NCBI GenBank assembly: GCA_046757565.1
Contig: JBHHYN010000138.1
Location: 1-6,872, forward strand
Reading direction: 5' to 3'
DNA from: JBHHYN01 sp046757565
GTDB lineage: Bacteria > Pseudomonadota > Gammaproteobacteria > Eutrophobiales > Eutrophobiaceae
Length of the DNA: 6,872 nucleotides
In this document: one piece after another, positions 4,449-6,872 of the stretch
Numbering within the stretch: the first letter of the stretch is position 1
Layout of the letters: each line of letters opens with the position of its first letter
Notes under the pieces: model-generated
What the model saw: only the letters and a program-made list of their open reading frames with translations
Databases searched by the model: none
Told to the model about the DNA's origin: nothing
Program-made: the position numbers and the translations under genes

Positions 4449-6269
4449 ATGAGTAATGAACGATTCCCCAGTCCTTTTGATGTGCCAACCCCTGAAGGGT
4501 GCGACGGGTGGGAAGGACTTTATCCCTACTATTATGTGTTCAGTGAAGATCGGCGCAAGTTTGAGGAATCAAAATTCTGGTTCTTTGATGGAATACATCA
4601 TCCCGGTGTGCTTTATCCCTTTGATTCCATCATGTCCGAAGGCTGGTGGGTGGGTCTGGGAGAGATGAACTCACGGGTGTTCATGGTACCGCCTGCATTG
4701 GGCATTGATCAGCGGGTGCTCAACGGCCGCCTGTATATCAGTGCCAATGCTATTACCGACGAGAAACTTGTGGAAGCTCGGGTGAAACATTTTATGGAAA
4801 GGGCCGGCTACTATTACCGGAATTGGGACGAATTGTACGCAAAGTGGAAAAAGAAAGTTACTGAGACAGTTGAGGAGTTAAAGGCGATCGAGGTTAAACC
4901 CCTGCCGGAGATGGAAGACCTTGCTGTGGTACAAGAGGGACAGGGTGTCACCTCTGCCTATCATTTATTAACGGCGTATAATCGGGCAATTGAAAATGTT
5001 GACAAAAGTTGGCACCTGCATTTTGAGTTCCTGAATTTAGGTTATGCCGCTTACCTTGCCTATTTTGACTTATGCAAAAAGCTTTTTCCCGAGATTGCTG
5101 ACCAAACTATTGCACAGATGGTTTCGGGTGAAGACGTTATACTCTATCAGCCCGATAAAGAGTTAAAGAAATTAGCCAAAATAGCCATTAATCTAGGCAT
5201 CGGTGAGGTCTTTAAGGATGGTAAAAAACCGGATGAAATCGTTGCCTTACTGAATAGCAGTGACGTTGGTAAACGCTGGATCGCCGAACTGGAAAAGGCC
5301 AAAGACCCCTGGTTCTACTTTTCTACCGGCGCTGGAATGACCCACCGTGATAATACCTGGATCAACGATATGACTTACCCATTCATGTCTATTGGCAATT
5401 ACATCTCACGGATTGAAGCGGGAGAAGAGGTGGATCGTCCATTAGAAAAAATCCGGGCTGAACGTGATCGCCTGGAGAATGAATATATGGTCCTGCTTGA
5501 GGGCGATGATTTAAAGATCTTCCAGGAACAAATAGGTCTGGCACGAATCGCATTTCCTTACATCGAAGATCATGCCTTTTACATAGATCACTGGCATCAC
5601 AATGTTTTCTGGAACAAGATGCGCGAGTTTGGTCAACTTTTTGTGGACAACGGCTTTTTTGAAGAGGTGGATGACCTGTTTTGTCTGCATCGCAATGAAG
5701 TTCAGCAAGCTCTGGCCGACTTAATCGCATCGTGGGCCGTCGGCACACCTGCACGCGGCCCTAGATACTGGCCCCGTGAGGTAGCACGTCGCAAAAAACT
5801 CATTGCTAAATTGGAAGAGTGGTCACCTGTCCCTGCCCTGGGCGAACCTCCGGAAGTGATCACTGAACCTTTCACCATTATGCTGTGGGGTATCACCAGC
5901 GGCAGCATCCAAAACTGGCTAGGTAGCGGCGGGGAGACTGACGATAGCGCTGTCCTCAAAGGCTTTGCCGGCTCACCGGGCGTGGTGGAGGGTACAGCCC
6001 GTGTTATCCTTGGCGCGGATCAATTGGGTGAAGTACAGGCGGACGAAATTCTTGTTTGCCCCATCACCAACCCGAGTTGGGGGCTTGTATTCTCTAAAAT
6101 CGGTGCCGCCGTAACCGATATTGGTGGCATGATGTCTCATGCCGCTATAGTATGCCGCGAGTATGGCCTTCCAGCGGTTGTGGGCACGGGTTTTGGGACT
6201 AAGAGGGTCAAGACCGGCCAAACATTGCGTGTCGATGGTGCTGCCGGCACGGTGACTATCATCAAGTGA
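4449..6269 (+). CDS. Phosphohistidine-domain subunit of a split PEP-synthase-like phosphotransferase (phenylphosphate synthase PpsA-like)
   Basis: This 606-residue protein has a long N-terminal and central part (about 1-490), rich in aromatic residues and acidic/lysine helices, which presumably holds the acceptor substrate. It ends in a PEP-utilising mobile domain (about 503-606) with GFAGSPGVVEGTARV, ILVCPITNPSW and GGMMSHAAIVCREYGLPAVVG. H564 (codon 6138-6140) is the predicted phosphorylated histidine. The usual Thr-Cys before this His in PEP synthase is Met-Ser here, which I associate with the PpsA branch. Size matches PpsA (about 70 kDa). With the ATP-binding subunit encoded 18 bp upstream it would form a dikinase-type enzyme transferring phosphate from ATP through H564 to a phenolic hydroxyl. 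No CBS-domain third subunit (PpsC) is present. A rifampin-phosphotransferase-like small-molecule kinase is an alternative, but that family is normally one fused chain. Confidence 0.9.
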   Translation: MSNERFPSPFDVPTPEGCDGWEGLYPYYYVFSEDRRKFEESKFWFFDGIHHPGVLYPFDSIMSEGWWVGLGEMNSRVFMVPPALGIDQRVLNGRLYISANAITDEKLVEARVKHFMERAGYYYRNWDELYAKWKKKVTETVEELKAIEVKPLPEMEDLAVVQEGQGVTSAYHLLTAYNRAIENVDKSWHLHFEFLNLGYAAYLAYFDLCKKLFPEIADQTIAQMVSGEDVILYQPDKELKKLAKIAINLGIGEVFKDGKKPDEIVALLNSSDVGKRWIAELEKAKDPWFYFSTGAGMTHRDNTWINDMTYPFMSIGNYISRIEAGEEVDRPLEKIRAERDRLENEYMVLLEGDDLKIFQEQIGLARIAFPYIEDHAFYIDHWHHNVFWNKMREFGQLFVDNGFFEEVDDLFCLHRNEVQQALADLIASWAVGTPARGPRYWPREVARRKKLIAKLEEWSPVPALGEPPEVITEPFTIMLWGITSGSIQNWLGSGGETDDSAVLKGFAGSPGVVEGTARVILGADQLGEVQADEILVCPITNPSWGLVFSKIGAAVTDIGGMMSHAAIVCREYGLPAVVGTGFGTKRVKTGQTLRVDGAAGTVTIIK

Positions 6270-6444
6270 CAACGACCGCTTGTTCATGTTTATCCATCCT
6301 TGCACAACTCGGGCCGTCAGCACTTGAATCCCTGAAACACACGATCACCCGGCCACGCACCGCCTGAAGAATGTATGGAGAGTCCGACCGGTTGTGAGAA
6401 GTTAATGCAGGTAAATATTATACCTCGAAAGCAGAAATGCTTAA
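6270..6444. other. Gene-free spacer after the operon
   Basis: I see no gene or clear rho-independent terminator in this 175-bp stretch. A weak AGGTA/TACCT inverted repeat lies at 6409-6425 without a T-tract. A short ATG frame at 6371-6397 reads MYGESDRL before a stop and faintly recalls the leader peptide-like start found near some group II intron reverse transcriptases. That is too short to support a call. Confidence 0.5.
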
Positions 6445-6863
6445 GGGCAGGGATTAAGTGAAAAGGAGCTAAAAACAACCCCTGGTTATAATGATCAACC
6501 CGTCTCAAACAATACCCTTGAGGGTAAAGTAGTCGGAATCACAGACGGGGACACGCTCAGGTTTCCAGTCGATCACAAACAAATCAAGATCTACCTGGCA
6601 GGAATTGGACACCAGAGAAAGGACAGCCCTACGGGTCCAGGGCAAAACAAGCACTGTCTGATCTCGTATTTGGCAAGGAGGTAACTGCTAAGGTACAAAC
6701 TATAGATCGATATGGCCGTAGTATTGCACAACTCTACGTGGATGATCTGGATGTTGGTGCGGATATGGTGAGACAGGTCGCGGTATGGGTATACAGAAAA
6801 TATGCAACGGATAATTCTTTATGGGTCTTCAGCAGAATCTGTGGGTTGATATATAAACAGTAG
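6445..6863 (+). pseudogene. Frameshifted thermonuclease (SNase) homologue relic
   Basis: Two frames together give an SNase-family domain. In the first frame LEGKVVGITDGDTLRF runs into KIYLAGI (to about 6606). Reading then continues in the frame of CCA 6612 as TPEKGQPYGSRAKQALSD, followed by FGKEV, TIDRYGRSIAQLYV, DVGADMVRQ and WVYRKYATD, ending at TAG 6861-6863. The join near 6607-6611 needs one missing base within the expected GIDTPEK. There is no ATG, GTG or TTG in frame between the stop at 6442-6444 and the domain, so the secretion signal usual in this family is missing. The catalytic-type Arg of the usual KIRLAGID is Tyr. The end (LWVFSRICGL) departs from the family, and another frame reads QQNLWVD, so a second shift is possible. 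An assembly error could explain one shift but not the missing start. Confidence 0.8.
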
Positions 6864-6872
6864 CCCGTCATT

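Noticed and set aside
6409..6425. Terminator for the operon
   Set aside because: The stem is only 5 bp, lies about 140 bp past the stop codon and has no T-tract.

Overview
The window carries one coherent four-gene block, all on the + strand. It is flanked on both sides by gene debris, short repeats and inverted repeats. The gene set points to an anaerobic bacterium that handles aromatic or phenolic compounds through a phosphorylated intermediate. Genes of this kind are known from anaerobic phenol degraders such as Thauera and from sulfate-reducing and related lineages. Base composition is moderate and the sequence alone does not settle the taxon.

Layout. Bases 1-149 hold the end of an upstream gene that resembles the C-terminus of a type I restriction R subunit. 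Bases 150-850 have no convincing gene. They hold palindromes, a cluster of TACGCC motifs, two near-identical copies of a sequence that looks like a tRNA 3' end (495-517 and 664-686), and four hairpins between the copies (573-663). Then come a UbiD-family (de)carboxylase (851-2278), a NagD-like HAD protein (2387-3187), a stand-alone ATP-binding half of a PEP-synthase-like enzyme (3315-4430) and its phosphohistidine-domain partner (4449-6269). From 6270 there is about 175 bp without a gene, followed by a frameshifted, startless relic of a thermonuclease (SNase) gene (6445-6863).

How the genes fit together. The two PEP-synthase-like proteins match the layout of phenylphosphate synthase subunits PpsB (ATP-grasp half, about 40 kDa) and PpsA (about 70 kDa, catalytic histidine). 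In that system ATP phosphorylates the histidine, which then phosphorylates a phenolic hydroxyl. UbiD proteins form the alpha and beta subunits of phenylphosphate carboxylase, which converts phenylphosphate plus CO2 to 4-hydroxybenzoate using prenylated FMN. The inferred route is ATP-driven activation of a phenol-like substrate by the synthase pair, then carboxylation or decarboxylation by UbiD. The HAD protein occupies the place of a phosphatase-family subunit.

The set is smaller than the classical cluster. There is one UbiD instead of two, no CBS-domain PpsC and no small gamma subunit in the window. The HAD protein is a full-length class IIA enzyme whose usual second catalytic aspartate is a serine. 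The true substrate and direction are unknown.
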